This document shows, in pieces, positions 1-12,728 of a stretch of 64,000 nt of DNA; position 1 is the stretch's first letter; each line of letters opens with the position of its first letter. Made by a program: the position numbers and the translations under genes. Below the pieces are notes generated by a model. The model had not been told where the DNA came from and made no database searches. It saw only the letters and a list, made by a program, of their open reading frames with translations. This DNA comes from Amphiduros pacificus (Eukaryota; Annelida; Polychaeta; Phyllodocida; Hesionidae). The stretch spans positions 10,294,501 through 10,358,500 of the forward strand of contig OX439000.1 in NCBI GenBank assembly GCA_949316495.1, written 5' to 3'.

Positions 1-412
1 TTTTTCCATTAGGCTCAGATTTTTTTATCATTTAATAGTTTATTCTGAAATGTCAAGGAGGCTGCCATTTTGAACAGCATGACAAGTATCGGCCAGTGAG
101 AATTGAGATAACAAATTCGATTTGTAACATGCATTTTGATCGGCCAAAGTTATCAGCTCTAGCCTGCTCTGGGAAATGATTTAGCGATCATTTGTGCATT
201 CATGTACATCCATGCATTCAGAAGTCTCAAAGTGTTATTCAGGATTTATTAAATTTCAAAATACTGCTATGCGAGATTTTTTCTTTCCTTTAAGTTATTA
301 AAGCCCAAAATGGGTCACGAAATGAATGCACACGTTCCCCTTTGCCTTACACTCAAGCAGATCACATATGGATCAGGGTGGAATGTAGTAACCATGACTG
401 TTCTCTTTGCAG

Positions 413-681
413 CTGACATTGTGAGGAAAGCGAAGCGGCAGGAACTGAGTGGGGACCCGGACAGGAAGATGGTGTTTTTTGACTGCCTTCCCGGAGAGGC
501 GGTGTGTGGTCACAATGGACAGGGACCGGCCATTACCTACAGATGGGGTGGAAATCCTATCTGTACCTGCAAGTGCCCCATACAGTACATAAGTCCAAAC
601 TGTGAACTCACCACAGAGGAGTATGAGAAGGCACGCCTCAAAAAATTTGAAACCCAACCAGGAGAAGAACTTGACCATTGA
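413..681 (+). CDS. 3' terminal exon of an unidentified Cys-rich protein
   Basis: A polypyrimidine/AG acceptor (ttctctttgcag) ends at 412. An open frame follows to a TGA at 679-681, giving about 89 residues. The frame enters in phase 1, so the rest of the gene lies upstream, outside the window. The exon begins with a charged stretch (DIVRKAKRQELSGDPDRK) and then has seven cysteines, including GEAVCGHNG, a CTCKCP cluster and SPNCEL. The CxCxC spacing with a final Cys resembles the end of an EGF-like or other small extracellular disulfide module. The tail is acidic and charged (EEYEKARLKKFE). An AATAAA at 811-816 is a plausible polyadenylation signal. I do not recognise the family. Frame, acceptor and poly(A) context make a real exon likely. 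Confidence 0.6.
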
Positions 682-810
682 ATGTTATTTTAAATGCCTA
701 CTTGAAAGACATACGTATTTTGACAATTTTATTCCAATGATAACCGCATAGTTCAGTATGATTTGTGTTTCTAACATAACATATTTATGATGGGAAAAGA
801 GAAAAAAAAT

Positions 811-816
811 AATAAA
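811..816 (+). promoter_or_regulatory. candidate polyadenylation signal AATAAA
   Basis: AATAAA lies about 130 bp after the stop codon at 681 of the Cys-rich terminal exon. The region is AT-rich, so chance occurrence is possible. Confidence 0.35.
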
Positions 817-3800
817 TATAAATATATATTCAAACTCCAAGTCAATGAATTTATAGAGGTGCTTGAAACTAAGCGGAAATCAACTATTTGTAACTATTAC
901 TACCTCTCGAGTTGGCCCATTATCGCAGAGCGAAGTATAAGCTTACAGGTACAATAAAACACTTAAACAGTAATGGGTTCTTCACTAATCTCTTTATCTG
1001 CATGCATTACTTGTATGGTGCGCCAACTCGGATGGCATTTATAAGACTTTCTATAAGCATCACAAGTGGAACAGTTAATCGAAGCCATGAGAGTTATAAT
1101 TTCCAAATTGTCTCAAATGTATAAAACTCTGATATGTACATATGTAATAAAACCGTCAAAATATCTGAGTTTTATTTGACCAGATCAGATTATTGATCAA
1201 ATTTCACGTTACCACATTAATACATGTATGATAATATATAAATAGTTTATGAGACATTTATTTTTAAAAGTATACATCCTGTAATGTAATGATTAAGTAC
1301 AAATCAGAAAAACTAGAGAATAAATGGATCAATTTCCATGCAGAATTTAATAATTTTTCATAAGATAGAATAATAACTACACCTATGAGTTTCCGGACTA
1401 TATTCAAAGCTTTGCAATGAGAAAGAACAAAATATGCTTTGAATATGTGCATTATGGTAATCTATTTTTCACATATAAAAACATGGACTAGAAATGTGTG
1501 TCTAGATTAGTTCCGCTATGTTACAAACAGATATCGCTCACTCTAAAACCTGATAGTAAGATATCAAATAATTGTCATGAGCAGTAAATCCAATATAAAG
1601 TGCTCTTCTGGTAACTTAGATCTAATTATGTATTTCAATTAAGCATGTATTCGGTGATGGGACATAAAAGGGTTATACTCTTGGTAAAATGTAACAATAC
1701 ATACCACTGCAAATGAACATTCAAGAAAGCCATGTAGGGATAACAAATACTTTTAAAACATGTATATGCCCACTTGTAATTTAATTTGACTGAAGTGTAA
1801 GGCATCTATCGGTGTCCAGGTGTCTAAATATGGCAACTTCCGCGCTGTCTCCTTCCATAACCTGTGTCTTGTTACATACACAATCCATTGACATTTACGT
1901 GTACTTTCCATCCCTAATCTGTGATCAGGTACCTAATATATGATCTTTCTATCCCTAATCTATGACCAGATCATAATTGCGAGCAACAGTGTCCTCATAG
2001 CACAATCATGGAATGACTAACGTGGAAACAACTGTCAACTTCTGACATTCCAATGACAGGCCACGTATTCTGTTGTGTCAAAAAGAGCAAGGCATTTTTT
2101 CACTTGATTGGCAGTTCCGATGTTACACGAGGGGTTTGGACGTGGATAAATGTGCATTTATGAATTTATTTACTTTAAACTATTCAAATCTATGCTCCAG
2201 TAACTTTATTTTCCTTGTAAAAGCAGCATATTGAATCAGAGTCTTTACACTTGTGTGTAGGCCGAAATGCGGGTTTCCTTTGTAATCTGCACGTGAATCT
2301 ACTTTATGAATGACCTCAAATGTCTTGTAATGGGAAACAGTAGAGGGCATTAGATGGGGACAGCACCTCTATTATGAAGGCAGGGGATGTGCTCAGCAGG
2401 CCACAATCAGACTAACGATGCTCCTTTATATTTGTTTTCTCCCACATTAAAGCCCATCCTCCTGATGACCAGAGACATCGATCTCCACACTCACCGAGGT
2501 CACGCGTCCGACGTCCTCACTTTGCTCGCGTGCTTGTTTGTGTTTCATCCAAACTCCACCAGAGGGCGACCTGGTGAACCTATCACCTCTGTACAAGGTG
2601 CCTTTTGGTGCTGGCTCAGCACATCCACCAATTTTAGTGCAACTGTCTTTCAAATTATATATTTTTGCTTAAGTTGTACTCAGATTGGCAAAATGTGATA
2701 TATTTCACCCTTAATACAAAAGTTTGTGCATACATAAACAACTATTTAGAGAAATAAAACATGGAACTACTTTCTCAATTGGAGGAGCCATTTCCTGGGG
2801 TAGTAATGTGGCGCATACACCACAAAGATGGCCGCTTTGTTTATAATTTGAATTCTATTTTTCTTTATTCTTTTGGTAAAAACAAACCAACGGAAAATGT
2901 TCAAATGTTAACAAATGAACTCTAATACAACTCGGGACAACTTTATATTTGATATTAAAAGATGTTAGCATGTTAATCATATTTATTTAAGTTTGACAGT
3001 TCATAAGCACATGGCCAGTAAAAGTAGGACCGGATGAATACTAATCTGGGTTGGCCAGAGGTAATAGTTTGCGTGTGCCTCTGGTGGACAGTGTGTGTTT
3101 CATCCTGATAAAACCAATGAGACGTTCACGATGTACTGCTAGCTGTATTGTTTTATATAGATATAGGCATTCGCCTGTTATGAATATGGTGACATAAGCA
3201 TGCATCTTGGGGTATGCACATTTAACAATTATGAGTGATCATAATCATATTATATCTCAATAGGTATAAGTGATATTTTCAAAGTCTTGGTCCTTTGCAG
3301 AAGCGTATTTCTAAAATAGACCCTTCAGGATAGGTTGAAACCTTTCACGCCCTCAAAGTCAGTAAAAACCTATCATTGCCTCGGAGTAATCCTTGGAAGT
3401 ATCTTGCTATAGGCCCTTGCCAATCTCTCCGACCAATGATTAAAAATAGTGGAGTTGTACAGTTCTGGTTCCGGTAAAGTTGTACAGTTCCGGTGTGTAC
3501 TTTTCAATGGGGGAAAAACAACATGGATTTCGGCAATCGGCCTATAAGTATAGGTTCAGCCTTTGCAATCAAGTCTACGATGTTCTCTGATAAGTGCAGA
3601 ATTAAAGGATCGCATTAAATATTAGTCAGCACAAACCCGAATCATATATCGGCCCCAGAGGATTATTTCTAAACGTCATCTAACGCGGCACAAATCGTGC
3701 ATCAGCGCTGTCCCAAGGTGTTTTGCGTGTTGACAGGGAGCGTCCTCTGGTGACAGGCGTTCTATATTTCCTTTCAATGTCAAATAGAAATGTATGACAA

Positions 3801-3950
3801 ATAATTGTTGAACAAAACTCCCTTTTCATTTAAAGTTCCAAATAGTGTACATTTGTAATGGAAATAATTTACTAGAGCATAAGAAAATGGAATTTATATA
3901 AATATTAAAAACCACTTATAAAGAAGATTTCCAAAGAACATTGGAAAACA
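817..3950. other. intergenic, no gene seen
   Basis: No convincing exon, RNA gene or transposon protein was recognised. The longest open frame (2387-2698) shows no domain or splice context. A CTCF-like motif at 2556-2570 is the only discrete signal noted. Confidence 0.5.
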
Positions 3951-4089
3951 CCAGCCTAACTAAAACAACACAAGCCTCACTAAACCAACACCAGCCTAAC
4001 TAAAACAACACCAGCCTCACTAAAACAACACCAGCCTCACTAAAACAACACAAGCCTTATTAAAACAACACCAGCCTCACTAAAAACAC
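3951..4089 (+). repeat. 20-bp minisatellite, about 7 copies
   Basis: Seven consecutive near-identical units of CCAGCCTAACTAAAACAACA differ by single substitutions (cctaac, cctcac, ccttat). No open frame of interest runs through it. Confidence 0.9.
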
Positions 4090-5024
4090 CTGCAGAATAT
4101 ATTTGCTTGTATTCTCTATTTTCTACCAATACATTTTCAATGTACATTTGTCACAAAATGAATGATTGTTATCATATCTATTAATTTAGATATAACAGTG
4201 ATAAATTGCCCGTAAATAATATTAACTAGGCACGGTCTATTTCACATATGACAACCATGGCACTCCAGATGCAGTAATATAAATGTGCTATTCAACGACA
4301 GTCATGATCTAGAAAGAACATGGCACGACATGTTTTAACATACTTAAGCTTTGAGATGCCACACTGGAGTCAGGAACAGCGTGGGGGATTAAAATGTTGG
4401 ACAGTGCTGAGTCACGAGTGCATTTACAGGTATTGTGTTAATTTGGGTCAAAATTATTTGTGATTGTGGTAGGCAAGCTGTGAAAGTAATGAAACCAAAA
4501 GGGCTATAAGTTGGTTGAAATTTGCCTCAAAAGGACCTAGCACGTAACACGGGCCTAACACGGACTTAAATGTCGTTAGAAGGCGTTTTCTGAAATAGCT
4601 TGGGCTGTGTTGCATAGGACATCAAAACAAATTAACCTATATATGTGTGCCATTAGAAGTTTGTGGTGTATGTGTTGGGTTCATTATATACATCTTAATA
4701 TAACACATATAGGCTAGCATTTATATGTTAGCCTCACTGTCAGTTCCTATTTCTTGTGTATAATTGTAACGATATATTTTGGCGTTTTTGAATATGATGG
4801 AGCGGAAGTTAATATACACTACACTGTTGTTACAGCTAAATTGCAGTCTGAGATATCTATCTGCTGGCAAAGTAAAAAAGTTGGATTCATCTTGATTATA
4901 AGGTGCAAAATGAATTACAGATTCATTCGGAAAGATTGGATTTCATATGTCCTTTAAGATAACGGTTTTGTTATAATGAATTATTATAACAGTGATTTTT
5001 GCACCAGATTCTTTAGTATTGGGT

Positions 5025-5109
<85 letters not shown>

Positions 5110-5134
5110 GTTCTTTCTATATATATATATATAT
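5025..5134. repeat. (AT)n microsatellite
   Basis: An almost pure TA/AT dinucleotide run covers 5025-5107. A short interruption precedes a second run at 5119-5134. The apparent Ile-Tyr reading frame through it is an artefact of the repeat. Confidence 0.95.
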
Positions 5135-6825
5135 GTAGAGCCATATATTTACCAAAATGAATAGGAAACATCAAACATTGTAATCCAAACACCAGGATCA
5201 TAAGATCACCAAGGGGGTTATGCGGACTATGAGTATCAATAGGGACTTGCATTTCCTTCCAATGACGTTAGAATCGGTACAACTAGTATGTTGCCTGAAA
5301 TAAACCATGATTCCCCACAACATTCTCCTCACTGATATAAATTATTTATAAAAATTTATAAACCTCATTCTCACTCTTTAATTCTTATGAGATATCTTAT
5401 AACGTAAAGCCTATATATCGGTAAAGCCCTGTGAATTAACAGGTTAATACTAATGGGGTGTTTTGATAAGTATAATATCGATCAATATGCAACCAATATA
5501 TGCCTGAACTTGAACTGACTCTCACCAGTTTATGACCTCTGAACCACACTCTGTATATTCAGGAAATATAGTATATTTCTACATCTATTGAGTACACTTT
5601 AAGAACTCTTTTCTCCACATTGGTTAAGATTTCTATATTCATGTAAAGACTGAAAATGCAGAATGATGAAAATAAAACTAGTCTTTTATTAATAACATTC
5701 GTGAAGTAATATATTCTAAGTATTAGATTTAATCCCCATAATCTAGACACGACTTTGTAATCCATATTTAAACACGAAGTCACGTCCATTGGTATGGTGC
5801 AGATATAAACAAAACATGCGGCTAGAATTTTTCATTTCAATCCGGTCAAACGTACTTATACATATGTTTATATATATCTCTCTCAAGGATTCATTGACCT
5901 ACATTTATGTTGCATTCTGGTTAAATATGCATCACCTCATGACAGGAAAGTGATGATAATATCACCAGAAGAAGGTAAAACATGTTTAAGTTGGATTGAT
6001 ACAAACCATTACCAGGATTATGTTTGCAATATAAATATATATATCTCTCGGTACAATAGGTGATACATGAGACACGGGCACAACATCATAAGATGATCCA
6101 GCGCTGAACATTCAATTACAAGATTAGGACCAAAACCATATATGCTTCACGTCAATCAATATACTAACTGCCACTTTGGAACTGAACGAGATCAAAGCGT
6201 ATGTAGAATTTGTATATCTTGGTGTTTCAGAATGACTTCCTTCATTGGTGCCTCATTTATTTATTCACAACGGTTAATGTTCTCAACCATTTCAAACATA
6301 AAGTTATCGTAATCACGATACAGGCTTGGTTTGATCACATATATATTGCATATTATGTATTTTTGACTGCTATTCATTAAGAATACTCATGCTTGAAAAA
6401 GGGTAATGTAAAACCGGATAGCTTCAAAATTTCTTTCTTTAACGGTGTAGAAATGATTGAGAACTTCAATGACACTATTAAATCAAAAGTTATAATGTCA
6501 AGAATGTTATTTATGTATTATATGGTGGTGTCATGGTACAATTAAGAAAAACCACACATTATGATGATTCATATTAATAGATTGGACTTATAACTATGAT
6601 TATTCTGATTTGTTTTGTTTGTCCTTTCTTATGTAACTGCCCACGAGATTGATATTTTTCAAAAGTGAAAATTTGGATTCATATGTTATTTCATCTTGCA
6701 CAGTTATTTAGAAGATGCTGCTGTCTCCCTTGGTAGTTAAGCCAATATGATATACTTGGAAATTTCAGACTTGTGAGTTTGTGTTCAATATGAGTGCTTC
6801 CTAAAGCTCCCCCTGGTGAGGCAGG
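5135..6825. other. AT-rich intergenic region and presumed 5' flank of the first KY-like gene
   Basis: No exon was recognised. The region just before the ATG at 6826 presumably holds the promoter and 5' UTR of the first paralog. I see no TATA box or initiator that I would defend. Confidence 0.4.
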
Positions 6826-9800
6826 ATGGGGTGCGGCTGCTCCTCCGTGGCAGCATCTGATACTGAGGTAAGTAATGATAGCAAACAATGGAGGGCGAAA
6901 TCCAGGAAATACGATATATAATGAAACAATAGATTAGTATCATATCGCTAGAAAATGTATAATCTCTCAAATGAATGTTTTCTATATTTGCTGTAAAACA
7001 GTTTAAAGTTTGGAGAATGGATGTTATACATTCGAAATTTGCAGTGCATCCGCATTAGGGCCCTGTGCCCTTTGATTCTTTCAGTGTTTGGATATTTCTT
7101 TATAAGAACCTAAATTCATATCGTAGGAGTCAATTTGGAAAAGATCTTTCTTATTCAATGTTGAGATGCCGTGTGCCACATGCTTTAGATCCAGATCAAT
7201 ATGCATTGTCAAAAGTAGTGTATCGTCTGCATAACAGTTAAATTGCCGTTACATTGGCTGTTCTATCAGCAAGGGGAGGTTTATAAACCTTGGTCTAAAT
7301 GGATAGTCATTTTATGAAATTAAAGGCCTCTACTCCGAAATCATTACCTCAGTACATCTAAGGATATATTGTAGGTATCATATAATCTACACTTACCAAA
7401 AATACAGCCTCCAAGATGCAGAAAGAATGCCATATTCTATGAAAAGGACTTCCGCGAGATTGACAGAAGATCAACAAAGGTAACTAAAGATAAAGTGGAT
7501 GTTATATAAATGATCCCGTTACATAATCAAATAATTGAATTAGACCTGTTGTTTAATAGGATTGGGTAAATAGGTAAAAAATAATTCGATTTCAGAACCA
7601 AAATCATGCAAACATAATCAGAATCGAACCAGAAATATAAAGATGTGAATGCCAATTCTGAATGATTTCAGGTTTCATCAAAATATTTGAAGAAAACTTT
7701 TCAGCGTTTGGTGAGACACTTGACACGTGATACATTGTCAGATCTGGAGAAGCTGCGCGCTTTATTTGTGTGGGCAACCTCCACAGACATCCAGCAGTTG
7801 GCAGAAACTGTCACAGATGAACCCAAACCAGACTCCCCTCTTGATTACTTGCTGAAAATACATTTGAAAATGGGAAACCATGCACATCTTTTCTACAAAC
7901 TTTGCAAGTATGTGACCTTAAAGTTTTAGTTTTTCATTATCCTGATATATGATTTGAAAACATATATTTCCTAATTCAGCAAACTTGTATTGAATATCAA
8001 AGATAAAAAACCTGTAGTTTTAAAGAAAAACTGTCTTGGGTTAACTACTTTTTGTTTAAAGCATTCATGAAATATTTGCCTTCACATATGTCTGTGCCAT
8101 TTGAAAGTAGATGAGTCTTCTGCTAAAATCCATCCATTGGACACTTTGTCAACAAACTTTGTTTAGCTGACCAGTGACCTCGTGCAAACACCTGCTTAGT
8201 AAAGTTTTGCAAACAATGGGGCACTTTCAGATTAGGACAATGGAGTGATTTGGCTCACAGAGGCCTGTTTGTCCATTAATGTTTGTACATTGGTACAGGC
8301 CTAACACCCTGACGCACCACAATAGAGGTCACATACTTGTACACATGAGACCACCTGGTGGCCAAATTAGTACAGCCAGTACTTGGCACTTTCAGCAAAA
8401 CACATTAACCATGGTCTTTGTATTTTGGATGATTTTAGTGAGATAGCTTACTTGTATCACAGTTTCATTGCCACATATCATTTGAGCATACCCAAACTTC
8501 CATAAAATTGCCTGTGACCTCTTTGATTTCATGAATGCTTTAAATCTAATGATACAATTCAGCCAACTGTTTAACTCAGTAGAATGGACGTTTACCTTCT
8601 TGGGCTTGACCTCCTGTGATTAATTGTTGGATTATCATATTTTCACTACAGTGTTGGAATGACCAGGTTTACCAAAGAATCTTAGAAATATTCATACCAT
8701 TACCAAAGCACTCTGACCAAAGTGATAAACGACTATGACCTCCTCTCATTGAAATGTTTGATTGATGTTGGACAAGTTTTCTTGGTATAGGCACATAATT
8801 AGCATATATTTATATTGTAGATGTGCTGCTATTCCCTGTGTGATAATCACAGGGGTCAATAAGAATGCTTCCTACCACCCCGGGTCACGTGTCAACCAGA
8901 GGGAGCTGCTTGCCCAGTGGAACGCTGTGTATGTGGACGGGGACTGGCGCCTACTGGATGTTCTCTGGGCGTCTGTGTGTCTCCTGGGAGCAAGCGACCC
9001 TCAGTGGGTCCTGGTCAATGTAGACGAAATAGAGGCTCAAAACGAGAACAGAGGCAAACTTCAAAGATTCATTAATGAGTTCTTCTTCCTGACTGACCCG
9101 GACATGATGGCGGGAACTCACTTCCCAGACGATCAACAATGGCAGCTTCTCCCTCGCCCTGTCTCACTCAGAAAATTTGAAGGTTTCTTTTACGTCAGAG
9201 AAAGATTTTTTGAATTGGACTTACAAATTACACCGCTAACACGAAGACACTGTGTTTTAGTTACCAAAGGAGGTGAAATTACTTTAGGATTTGGCTTATC
9301 TAAGGGAAGGGGTGCTTTATATCAGTTCCAATATCTGTTTTACAGTCTCAACGAAACTAAAAAGTTTGACAATGACATTCCATTAAAACAATTCGTAATG
9401 AACCAAAAATCCCCAGGCACCCTATCTTATAATATTAGGTTTCCCCTCACTGGTTTCTTCAGAATAGATATATTTGGACAAGATAGAGAAAAGCACAGTA
9501 CCTTTGACTTAGTATGTTCATATGTAATCAACTGTCTAGAGGCTAAAGACCAGTGTCAACCATTGCCAGACTCACCTGATATAGGTTGGGGTCCCACATG
9601 GGAAATGGAGGAGGCAGGACTGGCTGCTCAATCAAACAATGAGGCAGTCATTTTGTCTCAAGATGGTACATGTGATGTTCTCTTCACAACAGAAAAAGAC
9701 CTTGAAGTGAAATTTGCCTTGAAGCACAACTCATACGACGACTGGTTATTGCAGAAACATGCGTATGCATTCAAAAATGAGATCGGTGTTGGTATCAAAT

Positions 9801-12489
9801 GTAGACTCCCGGGAGTTGGAGAATATGCTCTCAAAGTGTATGTCAGCAGTAAAGGAGCGTTCAGCAGCAAACCCCGTAATGTATGCAATTATCTCATACG
9901 GGTACTTAACGTAGACGCAGCTTCAGGCCGAGCATTTCCTGATATAAAAGGTGGCGTTCTGGGTAAAACTGGACTGGCAGACTACTTTGATGTGGTGGCT
10001 GTAAGCCATAAACAAGCTTATGTTACAAGCGAAACCAATAAGATCACTCTGGTAAAGTCATCCGCTCCTGGGGTGGAGCTTCTTGGTGAACTGACAAATA
10101 TAGAATCAGACTCTAAGATTTTGTGTAAACAGGTCATACGTTTGCACAATGCGAGTAACACAACATTTGAGATTGACCTACCGAAAGATGGCGAGTATGC
10201 GCTCAATATATACGCTTCTGTCCAGAACAGTCCTTGTCTGCATCTTGTGTACACCTACCTGATAAGCTACACCATGGTCAAAAGGGATACACCAGAAGAT
10301 ATGAGTCAATCTTTGAGTGACAGCAAAGCTTCTCATGTCGATGAGAATGACGAATTAGAAGAGTTAGGTCCTCCTCCAATGTTAGTACCAATCTTTGCCA
10401 CGACATCTAGAGACCATGTTACTGTGAAGGTCGCCACGAGACTGCACAACATGGCCGGGGTGCTGGACTGCAGGCATATACAGGAGACAGAACCACAAGA
10501 GAATATCACACTGGAGAAAGGGGAGGTGGACAGCAGTTTCCACATGAGTCTACCGCAGTATGGAGAGTATGACCTCTCCCTTTTTGAGGAGTTCCCCCCC
10601 GGTATGCTCTCACAAATTGCTAACTATGAGATACTCAGAGATGAACATGCTGGCCAGGTATATGATTAATCTTTGAAATAACAAGCACAAATTTGGCATA
10701 ATTATGAGATGATTCTATTTCTTTGACATATACATGGAACTTGTTTATATTGTAGGATATGATGGAGATAAGTGAAGATATCAGTGAGAAAGACAAGAAT
10801 GATATCCAATGGTTGAGATATAGAGGTACTAGAAAAAATACTTTGAAACAATCTGCTTTACCTGAACTCAGCTTATTTTCTGAAATTAATATACACAATA
10901 AAGAAATAAAAATCAAAAAAAGAAATTAAACAATTGGGAACTTTAATATTGCAGACTCAAAAGAAAAGGGACTACGACGCCAACTAAAAGTGGCCATTCA
11001 GAGCCGCAATAAACGTTTGCTGCAGGCAACTTTGGCAGAGTGGGAGGAACTCGGCCTCGGGGATATAGATGGGGAACTCGCCAAGGGCAAAGACGTGCTG
11101 GAATTACTCAAACTTATTGATGGTAAAATATGGGTTTATACCCAAGCCAGCTTTCTATATTGAAGATTGATATGATGGGGTGTACCAAGATAAACTTTCT
11201 TGATGTGATTGCAGCTCTGGGGAAGGCTATGTCCAGCAGAGACTCCGGGAGGCTACATCGAGTCCTGCAGAGAATAGAAGAGCTTGGTTTTAGCAGAGAG
11301 CTGGCGGTGCAGGTGATGACGGCCCGCAGACTGCTTGATTACCTCAAGAAGCTGGACCGACTGCGGCGCCTTGACCGGGCCAGGTCGGACATCCTCAACC
11401 TGGACCAGACCACTATTGCAGAAATTAAGTCCTACTCTCATCCCCCGGTTGCCGTCCATCTTGTCATGCTGTCTACCTGCATATTAATGGGAATGGATGA
11501 AGATTACATGCAGGTTTGACACTTTATATTGAGATAGTATATTTATGCAGCTGAGTATTATCCAATGTTACACACGTGCTCAAAAAGGAGGGCTAAAGCC
11601 TTAATGCTTTGTCCCATATTCATCAAATATACCAAAAGCACAATTGTCCAGATTCTATACTGTTGTATGTTTTTATTGGGGGGGGGGGGGGGGGGGGGGT
11701 TAATTTGGAATGCTGAATAGAATACTCTCGCTATATAGCATAATATCCATAATATCCCCATTTTGCGATCCATTAGGGAGACATATGATTACTTAGAATA
11801 TCACTAACTCATATATTGATATATGTTTACCAATTACAGGATTGGCGATCAGTGCAGATTCTCATAAGCAAGACGGGCAAAGAAAGTTTGCAGAGGAGGG
11901 TATTGGAGTATGACGTACAAAGCCTGCCCATCCAGACAGCCCTGAGAGCTAAGAACGTCCTCAGCACACTCCTGCTAGATGATGTGGTGGCAGTCAGTGC
12001 CGGGGCGGCTACCTTCTATGTCTGGGTAGGTCTTGTCATGACATACATCCACCCACTAACCTTCTGCGGCTATAATATTGCATGTTCGCAGATTTTTGCT
12101 TAACTCTGCTGTAGTCTTTGATTTTATGAATCAGTTTGATTTTGCAGGCCACCGGTATAATAGAAGAGGCGGAAGTTAAATTTGAAGATGATGGCGGTGA
12201 CCTTTCTAGCGTGTCACTTGGACCGAAGTCCAAGGGCAATATTACCAACCTCTTCCAAGCCTACTACGCTACTAAGACCCATCCCCTCAAACAGGTGGAT
12301 GAAGTTGATCTTGACCCCAGTCTGAATGTCACAATGCCCTTTCTGGCCAGCGAGGCAAGCAAGATGTCGCTGCGCATAGAGAGTACCAATGGCACTCCTG
12401 TATCCTCTGCGCCGGCCTCAAGAGACTCCATCCGGGTCAATGACGTGGAGAACTCGTGGGAAAATGTCCCCTCAAACATTTATGACTAA
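6826..12489 (+). CDS. KY/hillarin-like pseudo-transglutaminase with dynein-stalk-like C-terminal domain, paralog 1
   Basis: Exons: 6826-6867, 7408-7479, 7672-7907, 8821-10657, 10756-10825, 10955-11122, 11215-11513, 11840-12025, 12148-12489. All introns are GT-AG and phases match the two downstream paralogs. The product is about 1083 aa. It starts MGCGCSS, fitting myristoylation of Gly2 and palmitoylation of Cys3. Residues 40-170 form a transglutaminase-like (KY) fold. In it the alignment CgdyA to MGNHA puts Met105 at the catalytic Cys, and HaW to AQW puts Ala148 at the His; Asp163 (WRLLD) is kept. Four beta modules follow with LPxxGEYAL-like cores and a closing YLI/YEI strand. After a short acidic exon come paired helices. 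The region from about residue 871 (LDQTTIAEIKSYSHPP) to 990 resembles the dynein microtubule-binding tip. The last exon adds a polar tail. A cytoplasmic-membrane scaffold role is inferred; enzymatic activity is unlikely. Exon 2 (7408-7479) rests on similarity to IFxxxxxxxIDxxxK in the paralogs. Confidence 0.9.
11678..11699 (+). repeat. poly-G tract (22 bp) in intron
   Basis: An uninterrupted run of 22 G lies in the intron 11514-11839 of the first KY-like gene. Its length is prone to sequencing error. Confidence 0.9.
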
Positions 12490-12722
12490 CGCCGAAGACA
12501 AGGCAATATACTATGCTATTAAAAATCAATATAACCTGAACAATAGACAGAACCAACTGTTCCCTCAGCTAACTATGAATTTGGTGTTATATAGATTATT
12601 AATATCAATACATCGTCAAAGGTCACTCACCGATATCGTGTATGTTACATAATGGCTGAATTCTTCATAATAGTATCTTATACGTCTATTGTAAATAATA
12701 TATGAGGTACAATGTATTTGAC

Positions 12723-12728
12723 AATAAA
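12723..12728 (+). promoter_or_regulatory. candidate polyadenylation signal AATAAA
   Basis: AATAAA lies 234 bp after the TAA stop of the first KY-like gene. A second AATAAA-like site (caataaaataac) lies near 12768. Confidence 0.4.

Noticed and set aside
2387-2698. 103-codon open frame between 2.3 and 2.7 kb
   Set aside because: No domain, no supporting splice sites, and low-information composition. An overlapping frame on the other strand is equally long.
4976-5164. Ile-Tyr repeat frame
   Set aside because: Direct translation of the (AT)n microsatellite.
8951-10545. Antisense frames within the large exon of paralog 1 (and likewise in paralogs 2 and 3)
   Set aside because: Shadows of the coding strand; no motif and no independent start context.
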